Positions 35,211-43,519 of a stretch of 64,000 bases of DNA are shown in pieces. Origin of the DNA: a virus. The DNA is taken from positions 126,001 to 190,000 of the IMG/VR virus record IMGVR_UViG_3300043410_001471; one strand, 5' to 3'. Under the pieces are notes generated by a model. It saw nothing but the letters and a program-made list of their open reading frames with translations. It did no database searches and was not told where the DNA came from. How positions within the stretch are numbered: position 1 is the stretch's first letter; each line of letters opens with the position of its first letter. The position numbers and the translations under genes were made by a program.

Positions 35211-37520
35211 ATGGGATTTCCGTATTTAGCGCCTCTTAAAGGTTGGGTGGTGGATGTACTAAAAGATAGAGAAGCATCTTATTCGGTTGGTGGTGATACC
35301 AATCCAATCAATAATCACTTAAAAATGCCTTGGGCAACATTAGTATCTGCTGCAAAAGTAACGCAAGTTAATGGTTTGAAGAAATTAGATGCAAAGGCTA
35401 GAGGTGAGGAATTGCAAAAAATAGTTTCTAGTAATTCATCCAATAGTAAAGATTTTTTTGGATGTATAATTAGAAATGATATAAATTCTACCGATTTATC
35501 ATATCAACAAACTGAAACAATAGTTGGTATAGATTTCAAAGGTGACCCAATCAAAGTAGTTGGAGAAAAAAATAAAAGAGTATCTACACCAATAATAGAA
35601 TCAATCGAAGTTGATACTGATGGTGCAAATAATACATTAAAAACAGCCAGAGTAAATGTTAAATGTTTTTCATTAAAACAATTTGAAATGTTTGAATTGT
35701 TTTTTTGTAAACCTGGCATGAATGTGTTGGTAGAATATGGTGATAATACTTTGGATGTGTATAGAGGTAATAAAAAGCCAAAAGATGCATATTCCAATTC
35801 AGCATATGTTTCGGGTCAATTATTTGATAAAACGAATTACAACGATTTTATAGAAAAATTTTCGGATTATTATAGATTTAATACCGCATCATTAAAAGTA
35901 TTTCAAAAGCATGTTGAAAAAGCATTGGGTTCATACGATTTGGTTGCTGGAAAAGTGACAGATTACTCATTTTCAATTGCGGAAGATGGTACATATAATG
36001 TTATGGTAGAAGTATCTCAAGGTAATCAAATGTCTTTAGCTATACCAATCAATATAGGTAATGAAAAATCAAAATTAGCTACTCAATCCGAAAAATCTAC
36101 ATTACAATGGGAACAATGGGTATCCCAATTGGTAGCAGATTTAAATATGGAAGCTGATAAATTCAAATCGAATGTTTCCAAAGAAGAAATAGAAAAGGAA
36201 TTTTTTAACTGGGGTAAGGTAAATGTTAAAAAGGAAGATGAAGTAGCATCAAATAATTCATATGTTAGTTTACGATTTATTTTAAAAAAATTAATGAATT
36301 ATTCATTGGATGAAAAGACGGGTGCATATAACCCTGATGATTTTCATTTTAGTATTCCAAAATATGATGTGGATGGTTCTCCCAAAGAATACATACCAAT
36401 TCGTTCTCATAAAAATATTATATCCACAAGTGAAGATGTAATTTTTCCAAACAAAGAAATGGTTAAATTCAGAGCACCGATAAAAGGGGATAAAGAGCAA
36501 GATAGTATTCAGATATCAAAAGATACCATAGATGGTTCTATAAATGGATATTCTATCAATGAAGGTAAAAGTGTAAAAAGTCCATTTGGTGGAATAATAA
36601 ATCCTAAATCCGATAAAGGGGATGTATGTGGAAATGCTTTGAATATTTTTGTAAATTATAAAATAATAGTACAAGCTTGGAAAGCATCATACAGTAGGAA
36701 AGATTTTTTATTGGCAATATTGAATACCATAAATGGCACATCTTTGGGTAAATTTAGACTTACATTGAATTCATATGTGGAAGGTTCAACTGCCACTGTT
36801 ATGGATTACACATCTATGCATGATACTAAAATAGAGCAGGAGAAAATATATAAATTTAAAATTAATACATTGGAATCGAATGTAAGAAATTTTAGTTTTA
36901 ATTTTGAAATGAGTAATTTAGTAGCAGGTAGAACTGTATTCAATTCTCAAAGGTTTTTAGTAAATGCATTAAAAAAATTGGATAAAAATAAAGAAGTATC
37001 CAATATATCACTACCACCCGAAGTTTATCAGGAATTTGATAATTCATTAATGAGTAATGCAGATGGATTCTTTTCAGTAAATATGATTGAATTAAAAGCA
37101 TTAGAAAAAAATTATAAAGAAGCTGTTGAAAAAAAGAGAGCACCTGGGGAAGATAAAAAGGATGAAGAATCAAATGAAGCTAAAAACTATACCGAAATAG
37201 TTGAACAAAAATCGATTAAATTTAAAAAAACGAAAAATGGTGATATTAAACCATTAATATTTACGGATGTAGATTTAATTAAAAAATATGTTGCTTCACC
37301 GGAAGAGGATAAAAAAAGTATATTGACTCCAATTGATATTACAATTACTATCGATGGTATGAGTGGATTTAGTTGTGGTGAGTATTTTTGTGTGAATGGT
37401 GTGCCTGAAATATACAATCAAATAGGTGTGTTTCAAATTACAAATGTTAAACATAATGTTTCAAACGATGGGTGGACAACCACAATTGAAGCTGGATTTA
37501 GAATAACTCCATTAAATTAA
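35211..37520 (+). CDS. Large baseplate hub-type protein
   Basis: 769 residues. The C-terminus (GEYFCVNGVPEIYNQIGVFQITNVKHNVSNDGWTTTIEAGFRI) has the pattern of hub proteins of the gp27/gpD type, which end in a W-x-T-x-(I/V)-x-A-x-x-R strand. The N-terminal half contains ESIEVDTDG, a KQFEMFELFF segment and NVLVEYGDN, consistent with a phage tail hub. No lysozyme motif is visible. It lies in the baseplate operon after gp53. The T4 equivalent is uncertain; central (hub) rather than wedge position is inferred. Confidence 0.6.
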   Translation: MGFPYLAPLKGWVVDVLKDREASYSVGGDTNPINNHLKMPWATLVSAAKVTQVNGLKKLDAKARGEELQKIVSSNSSNSKDFFGCIIRNDINSTDLSYQQTETIVGIDFKGDPIKVVGEKNKRVSTPIIESIEVDTDGANNTLKTARVNVKCFSLKQFEMFELFFCKPGMNVLVEYGDNTLDVYRGNKKPKDAYSNSAYVSGQLFDKTNYNDFIEKFSDYYRFNTASLKVFQKHVEKALGSYDLVAGKVTDYSFSIAEDGTYNVMVEVSQGNQMSLAIPINIGNEKSKLATQSEKSTLQWEQWVSQLVADLNMEADKFKSNVSKEEIEKEFFNWGKVNVKKEDEVASNNSYVSLRFILKKLMNYSLDEKTGAYNPDDFHFSIPKYDVDGSPKEYIPIRSHKNIISTSEDVIFPNKEMVKFRAPIKGDKEQDSIQISKDTIDGSINGYSINEGKSVKSPFGGIINPKSDKGDVCGNALNIFVNYKIIVQAWKASYSRKDFLLAILNTINGTSLGKFRLTLNSYVEGSTATVMDYTSMHDTKIEQEKIYKFKINTLESNVRNFSFNFEMSNLVAGRTVFNSQRFLVNALKKLDKNKEVSNISLPPEVYQEFDNSLMSNADGFFSVNMIELKALEKNYKEAVEKKRAPGEDKKDEESNEAKNYTEIVEQKSIKFKKTKNGDIKPLIFTDVDLIKKYVASPEEDKKSILTPIDITITIDGMSGFSCGEYFCVNGVPEIYNQIGVFQITNVKHNVSNDGWTTTIEAGFRITPLN

Positions 37521-37524
37521 TTTT

Positions 37525-37899
37525 ATGTATAAAGATGTAGCAAATAATTTGAATTTATTTAAAATAGAAATTCCAAAAACAATAGTACCATCACCATCAT
37601 CCGATGATTATGAATTAGGATTTATAAGAAGGTACTTTGCACAAAAAGCAAATGATATTTACGGACACATATATGAAATAGATGAGGAAGTTTATTCGGA
37701 ACTATCCGAATCACCATTTTGGAAAGTAGCTGATATGAAATGGAGAATATCAGGTCCATTGAATGTAGTATACAATGATGATGGTGGATTATATGATATA
37801 GGAGTTAGTTCTTCTAATAACGCATCGATACGATTAGTTGGTAAACAATTGAATAATATAGGATTATATTTACCCAATCTTTTACAATTTTATAAATGA
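37525..37899 (+). CDS. Small baseplate-region protein
   Basis: 124 residues. The segment LGFIRRYFAQKANDIYGHIYEID followed by a WKVADMKWRISGPL element resembles a small structural protein that accompanies gp53 in marine T4-like phages. It is the last gene of the baseplate unit, 4 bases after the hub gene. Role unknown; virion location inferred. Confidence 0.6.
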   Translation: MYKDVANNLNLFKIEIPKTIVPSPSSDDYELGFIRRYFAQKANDIYGHIYEIDEEVYSELSESPFWKVADMKWRISGPLNVVYNDDGGLYDIGVSSSNNASIRLVGKQLNNIGLYLPNLLQFYK

Positions 37900-37943
37900 T
37901 AAGAATCATTTAAGATTTCTTTCTTTTGGTAAAAAATCTTATA

Positions 37944-37953
37944 TATATTTATA
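37944..37953 (+). promoter_or_regulatory. Late-type promoter motif TATATTTATA
   Basis: Perfect match in an extended TA-rich palindromic stretch, 17 bases upstream of the dioxygenase ATG. Confidence 0.6.
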
Positions 37954-37970
37954 TATAAATTAATTAAGTT

Positions 37971-38747
37971 ATGGCACAATACAAACATCTTACAACAGAA
38001 GAACTTCAACAAATGTCATTTGATTGGAGATACAGAGGATTCACTGTTTTGGAATTATTAACCGAAACTGAAGTGGATGAAATCAACGCAGAATTAGATA
38101 GATTACGATTGGAACGCAATGAAAGAGAGCCGGGAAAATGGCAAGAATTCGAACCAATTATGTATCCACATAGAGAATCTGCTTTAATTGAAAAATTATT
38201 CGCACATCCAAAAATTATGGAAGCATGTGAATTCCTAATGGAAGGAAATGTTGTTGGATTACAAACTTGGGGTTATTATAAACCAAAAGGTGAATTAGGA
38301 AGAGACCAACATCAAAATGCATTCTATACTGGTTGTGGACATAACGAAATCATCAACACTGCATTGGCATTGGATAATCACGACCCTGAAAACGGAGCAG
38401 TGTGGAATTATGAAGGTTCACATAGATTACCGGTTTTACCAATTGAAGATAACGAAGAAAGAAAAGCAACAAATACTGATAACTGGAGAAGTGAAAGAGG
38501 TAAAAGTTGTGTAATGCCAGAAGGACATGATTTCCGTAAAGTAGAAGGTTATTTGAAAAAAGGACAAGTTGCATTATTACACTCCCATGTTGTACATGGT
38601 TCAGAACCAAATAGAGACCCAAATAGAATGAGAAGAAATTTCTTAGGTGGGTATTTAAAAGAAGGTGCATATTTTAATCCAGGTAACCAAATGAAACGTG
38701 AACCAATTAATATGTACGAACTTCGTGCAAAACATTGGGGAGAGTAA
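37971..38747 (+). CDS. Phytanoyl-CoA dioxygenase (PhyH)-like protein
   Basis: 258 residues. Member of the Fe(II)/2-oxoglutarate oxygenase superfamily by pattern. The metal-site region reads GRDQHQNAFYTGCGHNEI (about 110-127), then LALDNHDPENGAVWNYEGSHR, and the distal site is HSHVVHGSEPNRDPNRMRR (204-222; H209 probable ligand, Arg downstream for 2-oxoglutarate). In most relatives the first motif is H-x-D; here it is H114-x-N116, so metal binding or chemistry may be altered. The substrate is unknown: lipid, sugar, protein and nucleotide are all possible. It has a late-type motif upstream, unusual for metabolic genes. Confidence 0.75.
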   Translation: MAQYKHLTTEELQQMSFDWRYRGFTVLELLTETEVDEINAELDRLRLERNEREPGKWQEFEPIMYPHRESALIEKLFAHPKIMEACEFLMEGNVVGLQTWGYYKPKGELGRDQHQNAFYTGCGHNEIINTALALDNHDPENGAVWNYEGSHRLPVLPIEDNEERKATNTDNWRSERGKSCVMPEGHDFRKVEGYLKKGQVALLHSHVVHGSEPNRDPNRMRRNFLGGYLKEGAYFNPGNQMKREPINMYELRAKHWGE

Positions 38748-38748
38748 T

Positions 38749-38779
38749 TTGGATAATTAAAATATTTTTCGTATATTTG
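38749..38779 (+). promoter_or_regulatory. Host-type promoter TTG-N20-TATATTTG
   Basis: TTG (38749-38751), 20 bases, TATATTTG (38772-38779). The ATG follows 6 bases after the -7 box, so the transcript may be nearly leaderless. First host-type promoter of the replication side. Confidence 0.75.
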
Positions 38780-38785
38780 TAGGGT

Positions 38786-40054
38786 ATGAATTTAATAGAA
38801 ACTAAATCTGCCCTACATTTTTTTGTCAAATCAAATCCAACAATCGATTTGATAGTACCAGTATGGAGTTCTCACAAAGCACATCCATTTATGAATCGTA
38901 TATCGTTTATCTATTATAGATTGAACGATAATAGTGATGGTATAATAAACATCAATCACATCGATGCAAAGAAGATTGAAAAGTTTCCAATAGATGGACT
39001 GGTTGGTGAAAATACAATCGTATATGGAAGTAGATATGTAGCAACAAAAGGACTTGATTATGAGTGGGTATACTTTGAACAATATGGTAAACCCTTCATA
39101 TTCAGCGAGTTCGCTGAATCGGTTTATAAGGGGTATAGAATCGATTATAAAGAGTTGAATGATTGTATTCCTCTAATGAAGTGGTATGAGGTGTTAAAAG
39201 CAATGCCTGTACCAAATACGATTACTCAATCATCAATCACATATTCTTCAGCTATCCGAACACTTGGGAGGCTGGAGGGGGCTGGGGTGAAAGTCGAAGA
39301 AGAAAAATTTATTGATAGTTTTAGCCTTTCTAAAGATTACATCAAAAGAGGATTGGTGTTCACACAATACAATCCATATACAACAACGGGTAGACCTTCC
39401 AATAGACACTTAAACATTAACTACTCTGCCTTAAACAAATCGGATGGGAGTAGGGGGTGCTTCGTTAGTAGGAATCCAAAGGGAACTCTCTTACAATTTG
39501 ATTACGAATCTTATCACATACGATTGATTGCCAAATTGGTTGGATATGAATTTCCTAAAGGGGTTACCGCTCACCAACACCTTGCCGACTTATATGGATG
39601 TGATTACGAAACTGCGAAGAAGGTAACCTTTACATATTTGTATGGGGGGTTAGATGATAACGCTCGAAGAATTCCGTTCTTTCAAAAGGTAGAGGGGTAC
39701 ATTAGGGAACTATACCAAAAGTTCGTAATTTCGGGTCGTTTAACGACTCCTCTCTATAAGAGGGAAATCCATTTCTCAAAAATTGAAGGAGCGACTGAAC
39801 AAAAGGTATTCAACTATTTGTTACAGGCGTTAGAAACTGAAGTGAACTATATGAAGATTGAGAAGGTGTTGGATTTACTGAATGGTAAAATGAGTAAAAT
39901 GATTTTGTACACCTACGATGCGTTTCTTATAGATGTTCATCCTGTTGAAAGGGATTGGGTTTTGAGTGAAGTGAAAAGGATTATGGAGGTAGGTGGATTC
40001 CCTGTCAAAGTTGAAGAGGGAAGTAATTATGATAATTTAGTTGGAATAGAATAA
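38786..40054 (+). CDS. Short family-A DNA polymerase-like protein
   Basis: 422 residues. It has the TTTGRPSNRHLNIN block (199-212), motif A FDYESYHIRLIA (238-249; D239 metal ligand), motif B AKKVTFTYLYGG (277-288) and motif C YTYDAFLID (375-383; D378). No 3'-5' exonuclease domain is evident, and the N-terminal 150 residues look unlike Pol I. Usual motif residues are altered: the motif-A Glu position is His, and the HDE of motif C is YDA. It could be a specialised or inactive polymerase. A separate family-B polymerase in this window is the likely replicase. Confidence 0.75.
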   Translation: MNLIETKSALHFFVKSNPTIDLIVPVWSSHKAHPFMNRISFIYYRLNDNSDGIININHIDAKKIEKFPIDGLVGENTIVYGSRYVATKGLDYEWVYFEQYGKPFIFSEFAESVYKGYRIDYKELNDCIPLMKWYEVLKAMPVPNTITQSSITYSSAIRTLGRLEGAGVKVEEEKFIDSFSLSKDYIKRGLVFTQYNPYTTTGRPSNRHLNINYSALNKSDGSRGCFVSRNPKGTLLQFDYESYHIRLIAKLVGYEFPKGVTAHQHLADLYGCDYETAKKVTFTYLYGGLDDNARRIPFFQKVEGYIRELYQKFVISGRLTTPLYKREIHFSKIEGATEQKVFNYLLQALETEVNYMKIEKVLDLLNGKMSKMILYTYDAFLIDVHPVERDWVLSEVKRIMEVGGFPVKVEEGSNYDNLVGIE

Positions 40055-40059
40055 AAAAT

Positions 40060-40069
40060 TATATTTATA
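40060..40069 (+). promoter_or_regulatory. Late-type promoter motif TATATTTATA
   Basis: Perfect match, 37 bases upstream of the next gene; the last such motif seen in the window. Confidence 0.6.
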
Positions 40070-40106
40070 TCATATAATTATATAGGAATAAACACGCAAA
40101 AAAATA

Positions 40107-42170
40107 ATGATTCCAAATTTTAAAGAAATCTTATTAGAATTAAGTTACAGAGTAGAGGGTGGAATACCCGATTTAAACAAAGAATCTCATGTTAATCATT
40201 TAATCGATATTTTAAGAGAGAATGGCATATCAGATGCTGCACAACTTGCACAAAAAGCAAGAGTGTATTTTAGTTTTCTTAATGAAGATGAGGTAGTTAA
40301 AAATAAAAAATCTGGCAATGTATATGTTGTTAAGAAGTTAGACCCGACATATCATACTAAACCAACTCCAGCTGAAATTGCTAAAGCAAAGCAAAAGAAT
40401 GGTGGGGTAATACCAAAGGAAACTCCATCACAACAAAAAGTAGGGAAGCAAAAAGTTGCACCAAAAGCTGATATTGGAGTAAGTAGTGCTGAAAAACGAA
40501 ATGATAAAAAACAACAACCTACATCCAAAGAAGTAGATGTTAATAAAGGAGTAGTTGTTGCCGCTCCAAAGCAAAAATATGGTACTAAGGGTTCTAAAAC
40601 AGTTGACCAAAAAAGAGCAGCAAATAGATTAAAAGCATTACCACCTTCAGGCATTTCAACTGAAAAGGCTATTTCTAACTTTAAAAAAACATATCCGCAA
40701 GGTATTACTACAAAATACGAATACCCAAAAGAATCGGATGCAATGTTAAGGAGTAAATTACCTCCAGCTGGATATGATGCTTTAAAAAGTATTTTAAAAA
40801 TGTCTAAGCAAGGTGATTTCGAACCACCTATTAGTATGATTACCGACCAATATGGCGCAGGTAAAATTTCGGCACAAGCTAATGAATTGGCATTGCAAGC
40901 TGTATATTCATTTCCAAATACACCAAAGGGTATTCAATTAAGAAATCAATTTATCGATTCATTAGTGCAAAACGCTGATGCAATTGAAAAAGCTGGTGGA
41001 ACACCTATTTTAGATAAAACTTGGATTAAAGAATTTTCAGGTGCACATGATGCGTTCATTAAAAATATGAACAGACAATATGGTAACGGAAATTGGGAAG
41101 TTACAGGTATGACTTGGGATGTTAGACAGCAACAAGAGGCATTAGGTGCAAACTATGATGATAAAGGTGATTCAACCGATATCAATGCTCAAGTTAAAAT
41201 AAAAGGACAAATTGAAAATATTGAAATCAGTTGTAAAAAGAATTGGGAGATATTTTTATTAAATGCAGGTTTAGGTGAAGCTAAAAACTGGTTCTATACA
41301 TTGGGGCCTGAAAAAGAGAGTAGAGCTAATGATTTGCAAAATATGAAAGATGCAAAAGACCCTCGTTTTGGTAAAAATGAAGATGCGGAATTAAGAGAGT
41401 ATTCAAAAGCTGCATTATCAAAAGCACCTATTAAAAATAAAGAATTACAAGATGCACAATTACAAAGTGCACAAAGAGGATTTGAATTAATTAGAGAAAT
41501 ACCTAACAAAGATTTCAATAAAGTAATTACCGATTGTACAAGTCGTAAGAAAAACGACCCATTAGCTATGGATAAAAATGAAGCTCAATTAGCTATGAGA
41601 GTTCAGAAGTATTTAAATAGCGTTAAGCAAATGGATATGGAAGATTTTGCAAAAAATATTGGTGGAGGTGCAAAAGATTTCAAAAAAGCAGTAATGGTTT
41701 ATCATAAAATGTTGGGCGTATATTCTGGTAAAACTGATTGGTTAGAATCTCACAAAGAAATAACATATGGATTTATGCAAGAAGCCGCTAAAAAGATGGC
41801 AACTAATAAGGAATTCCAAGGTATGTTATTGAGAAAGTTACAAGAGGCAATTCCTGTAAAAACAATGGTTGAAGGAGTTGAAACAATGCAAATTGATAGT
41901 ATGTATATCACACAAAAACATATGCAAGAAATGTTTGGAACTGATAAGTGGGATAATATCAAAGAATTTTTAAGTATTAAAGTTACAAATGGTGTAGCAT
42001 CATTAACATATTCAGCAAAGGGTAATAATGTAAAACCATTGAAAATAGCTAATATTCAAATGAGAGAAAAAGGAGTTGGATATAATGGGGCTGTTTCTTT
42101 AGAATGTTTACCATCAAAAGAATTTCAGATGGCTTGTAAGGAAATAGACAATAAAATAAATCAAGCATAA
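40107..42170 (+). CDS. Large protein of unknown function, possible internal virion protein
   Basis: 687 residues. The N-terminal MIPNFKEILLELSYRVEGGIPDLNKESHVNHLIDIL segment is followed by a Lys/Gln/Pro-rich linker (about 85-185). The middle has STDINAQVKIKGQIENIEISCKKNW (about 371-395), a D...ExSxK arrangement resembling PD-(D/E)xK nucleases; this is a pattern only. The C-terminal third is helical and charged. A late-type promoter suggests it is made with virion proteins, so packaging and injection is conceivable. The stop overlaps the next start (TAATG). Its first six codons match the stub at 28025. Confidence 0.55.
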   Translation: MIPNFKEILLELSYRVEGGIPDLNKESHVNHLIDILRENGISDAAQLAQKARVYFSFLNEDEVVKNKKSGNVYVVKKLDPTYHTKPTPAEIAKAKQKNGGVIPKETPSQQKVGKQKVAPKADIGVSSAEKRNDKKQQPTSKEVDVNKGVVVAAPKQKYGTKGSKTVDQKRAANRLKALPPSGISTEKAISNFKKTYPQGITTKYEYPKESDAMLRSKLPPAGYDALKSILKMSKQGDFEPPISMITDQYGAGKISAQANELALQAVYSFPNTPKGIQLRNQFIDSLVQNADAIEKAGGTPILDKTWIKEFSGAHDAFIKNMNRQYGNGNWEVTGMTWDVRQQQEALGANYDDKGDSTDINAQVKIKGQIENIEISCKKNWEIFLLNAGLGEAKNWFYTLGPEKESRANDLQNMKDAKDPRFGKNEDAELREYSKAALSKAPIKNKELQDAQLQSAQRGFELIREIPNKDFNKVITDCTSRKKNDPLAMDKNEAQLAMRVQKYLNSVKQMDMEDFAKNIGGGAKDFKKAVMVYHKMLGVYSGKTDWLESHKEITYGFMQEAAKKMATNKEFQGMLLRKLQEAIPVKTMVEGVETMQIDSMYITQKHMQEMFGTDKWDNIKEFLSIKVTNGVASLTYSAKGNNVKPLKIANIQMREKGVGYNGAVSLECLPSKEFQMACKEIDNKINQA

Positions 42171-42577
42171 TGAATACACAATTACTTTGCCTATTTACGA
42201 CAAAGGAAGAGTTAGATAAATCAGTTAGTTTCATACTAACAAACTATACTTTAACAAATCCAAATGTTTTCATTTTGGAAAGCAAAATGAAACCAGAAGA
42301 AGCATTTATCACATTTAATGTTGGTAAAGGTTCTTCAGCGATTACATCCGAATGGAAAACTATATTAGTTCATAGAAAGAAACAATCAAATACAATATAT
42401 ACAATTAACGCTTTGAATGAGGTAGTTAAATCTAAAACAGGTGGTATGTTGGATAATTCCTATATGATTGAATGGGACGAATTCAAAAATTGTATAATTA
42501 CTACATCAAGTATAGGATACAAAAAAATACCTACAAAAGTTTTCAAAAGTTTTAATACGAATGATTTGGAATTCTAA
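42170..42577 (+). CDS. Hypothetical protein coupled to the 687-residue gene
   Basis: 135 residues. NTIYTINALNEVVKSKTGG, and MIEWDEFKNCIITT, are the most distinctive parts. No catalytic motif or membrane segment seen. The one-base overlap with the upstream stop argues that it works with, or at the level of, the 687-residue protein. Function unknown. Confidence 0.6.
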   Translation: MNTQLLCLFTTKEELDKSVSFILTNYTLTNPNVFILESKMKPEEAFITFNVGKGSSAITSEWKTILVHRKKQSNTIYTINALNEVVKSKTGGMLDNSYMIEWDEFKNCIITTSSIGYKKIPTKVFKSFNTNDLEF

Positions 42578-42596
42578 TTTATTTTTCATATATTTG
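42566..42596 (+). promoter_or_regulatory. Host-type promoter TTG-N20-TATATTTG
   Basis: TTG (42566-42568), 20 bases, TATATTTG (42589-42596), 4 bases upstream of the next ATG. Confidence 0.75.
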
Positions 42597-42600
42597 TAAT

Positions 42601-42942
42601 ATGAAAAAAAATAGATTCAAACCTATCGAAATACAAGCCAACGACCCTTCTGATATTTTCGAAACACATCGAATGGAAATATCGAAATCGATTATTAATG
42701 GTATAGAGTTTGGATTAAGGAATAAGAAGAGAAAGGTAGATTTTGCCCGAGTTATTGTAAAAGGGCTTATTGTAATTACACTATCAATCGATAGTAAGGA
42801 ATTCTTAGATTTATTAGATGAAAATGTACAAATCCTTGTTGATTATGAGGAGTATGAAACATGCGCACTTGCTATGAAACTTAAAAACAAAATAAATAAA
42901 TCAAATGAAAAAGTTACTAAAAAAAATCGAATTTTGGATTGA
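42601..42942 (+). CDS. Hypothetical protein
   Basis: 113 residues, basic at both ends (MKKNRFKP ... NEKVTKKNRILD). RKVDFARVIVKGLIVITLSIDSKEFLDLLDENVQILVDYEEYETCALAMKL looks like an alpha/beta fold. No family recognised. It opens the gp32 neighbourhood and overlaps a 41-codon frame. Confidence 0.55.
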   Translation: MKKNRFKPIEIQANDPSDIFETHRMEISKSIINGIEFGLRNKKRKVDFARVIVKGLIVITLSIDSKEFLDLLDENVQILVDYEEYETCALAMKLKNKINKSNEKVTKKNRILD

Positions 42943-43030
42943 TATCCATTTAGTGTACTTTCTTTACAATGGTAGGAAGCACAAAGAGTATTATGATTAT
43001 TTAAATAAAAAATGGAATATAAAAAAGTAG
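42905..43030 (+). CDS. Possible 41-residue protein
   Basis: ATG 42905 opens MKKLLKKIEFWIDIHLVYFLYNGRKHKEYYDYLNKKWNIKK, ending two bases before the next likely ATG. It overlaps the previous gene by 38 bases. Positive residues flank an aromatic and hydrophobic stretch, so membrane association is possible. The evidence is tight spacing and plausible composition only. Confidence 0.4.
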   Translation: MKKLLKKIEFWIDIHLVYFLYNGRKHKEYYDYLNKKWNIKK

Positions 43031-43032
43031 TT

Positions 43033-43386
43033 ATGCCAGAAATCAAAGAAGAAACAGCAAGAGAACATTGCGAAAGGGTGTACCCAGAAATGATGGAAGA
43101 ATTCAAAAAGATTCAAGCCGAAATGTATGAAACCTTTTGTAAGAAACAAAGGAATTACGGACCAGGTAACATTTCAGTAGGAACATCATTACAATCCAAA
43201 GAAGATATCAAATTATCACTCACAGGTCTTTGGTTCAGAATCAATGATAAGATTCAAAGATTGAAGCAATTGGTGGTTTTGGGACAGCCTGATGAGGTTG
43301 GTGAATCCATTCAAGATACATATGAAGATTTATCTGTATATGGTATTATTGCTCAATTGGTTCAAAGAGGAAAATGGGCAAAATAA
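43033..43386 (+). CDS. Nucleotide-modification-associated domain protein (DUF1599-like)
   Basis: 117 residues from ATG 43033, chosen over the in-frame ATG at 43012 because it avoids overlap and has the common AGTTATG context. FCKKQRNYGPGNISVGTS ... LTGLWFRINDKIQRLKQLV ... ESIQDTYEDLSVYGIIAQL matches the DUF1599 pattern, an all-helical family associated with nucleotide modification. It may act in nucleotide pool housekeeping next to the replication genes. Family assignment is from memory. Confidence 0.65.
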   Translation: MPEIKEETAREHCERVYPEMMEEFKKIQAEMYETFCKKQRNYGPGNISVGTSLQSKEDIKLSLTGLWFRINDKIQRLKQLVVLGQPDEVGESIQDTYEDLSVYGIIAQLVQRGKWAK

Positions 43387-43387
43387 T

Positions 43388-43418
43388 TTGGAAAATTCAA
43401 AAAAACTTCGTATATTTG
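43388..43418 (+). promoter_or_regulatory. Host-type promoter TTG-N20-TATATTTG
   Basis: TTG (43388-43390), 20 bases, TATATTTG (43411-43418). It drives gp32 and probably UvsX after a leader of about 95 bases. Confidence 0.78.
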
Positions 43419-43434
43419 TGTAACAAAAGACGAA

Positions 43435-43476
43435 AAGGTTATATTTAGATATAGGTAAGTATCGATATAAAACCTT
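43435..43476 (+). promoter_or_regulatory. Possible structured leader of the ssDNA-binding protein gene
   Basis: AAGGTT (43435-43440) pairs with AACCTT (43471-43476), and a GATA/TATC stem can form inside. The remainder up to the ATG is A-rich and unstructured. In T4, gp32 represses its own mRNA through a leader structure and an unstructured operator; a similar control is inferred. Confidence 0.35.
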
Positions 43477-43519
43477 AAAACTTAAAACAATTTAATAACT
43501 TTTAAAACTTAAAAAAGCA

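Noticed and set aside
37948-37960. Literal T4 late promoter TATAAATA before the dioxygenase gene
   Set aside because: The TATATATAAAT here is the mirror half of an extended TA palindrome, and the other late-type sites show only the TATTTATA orientation.
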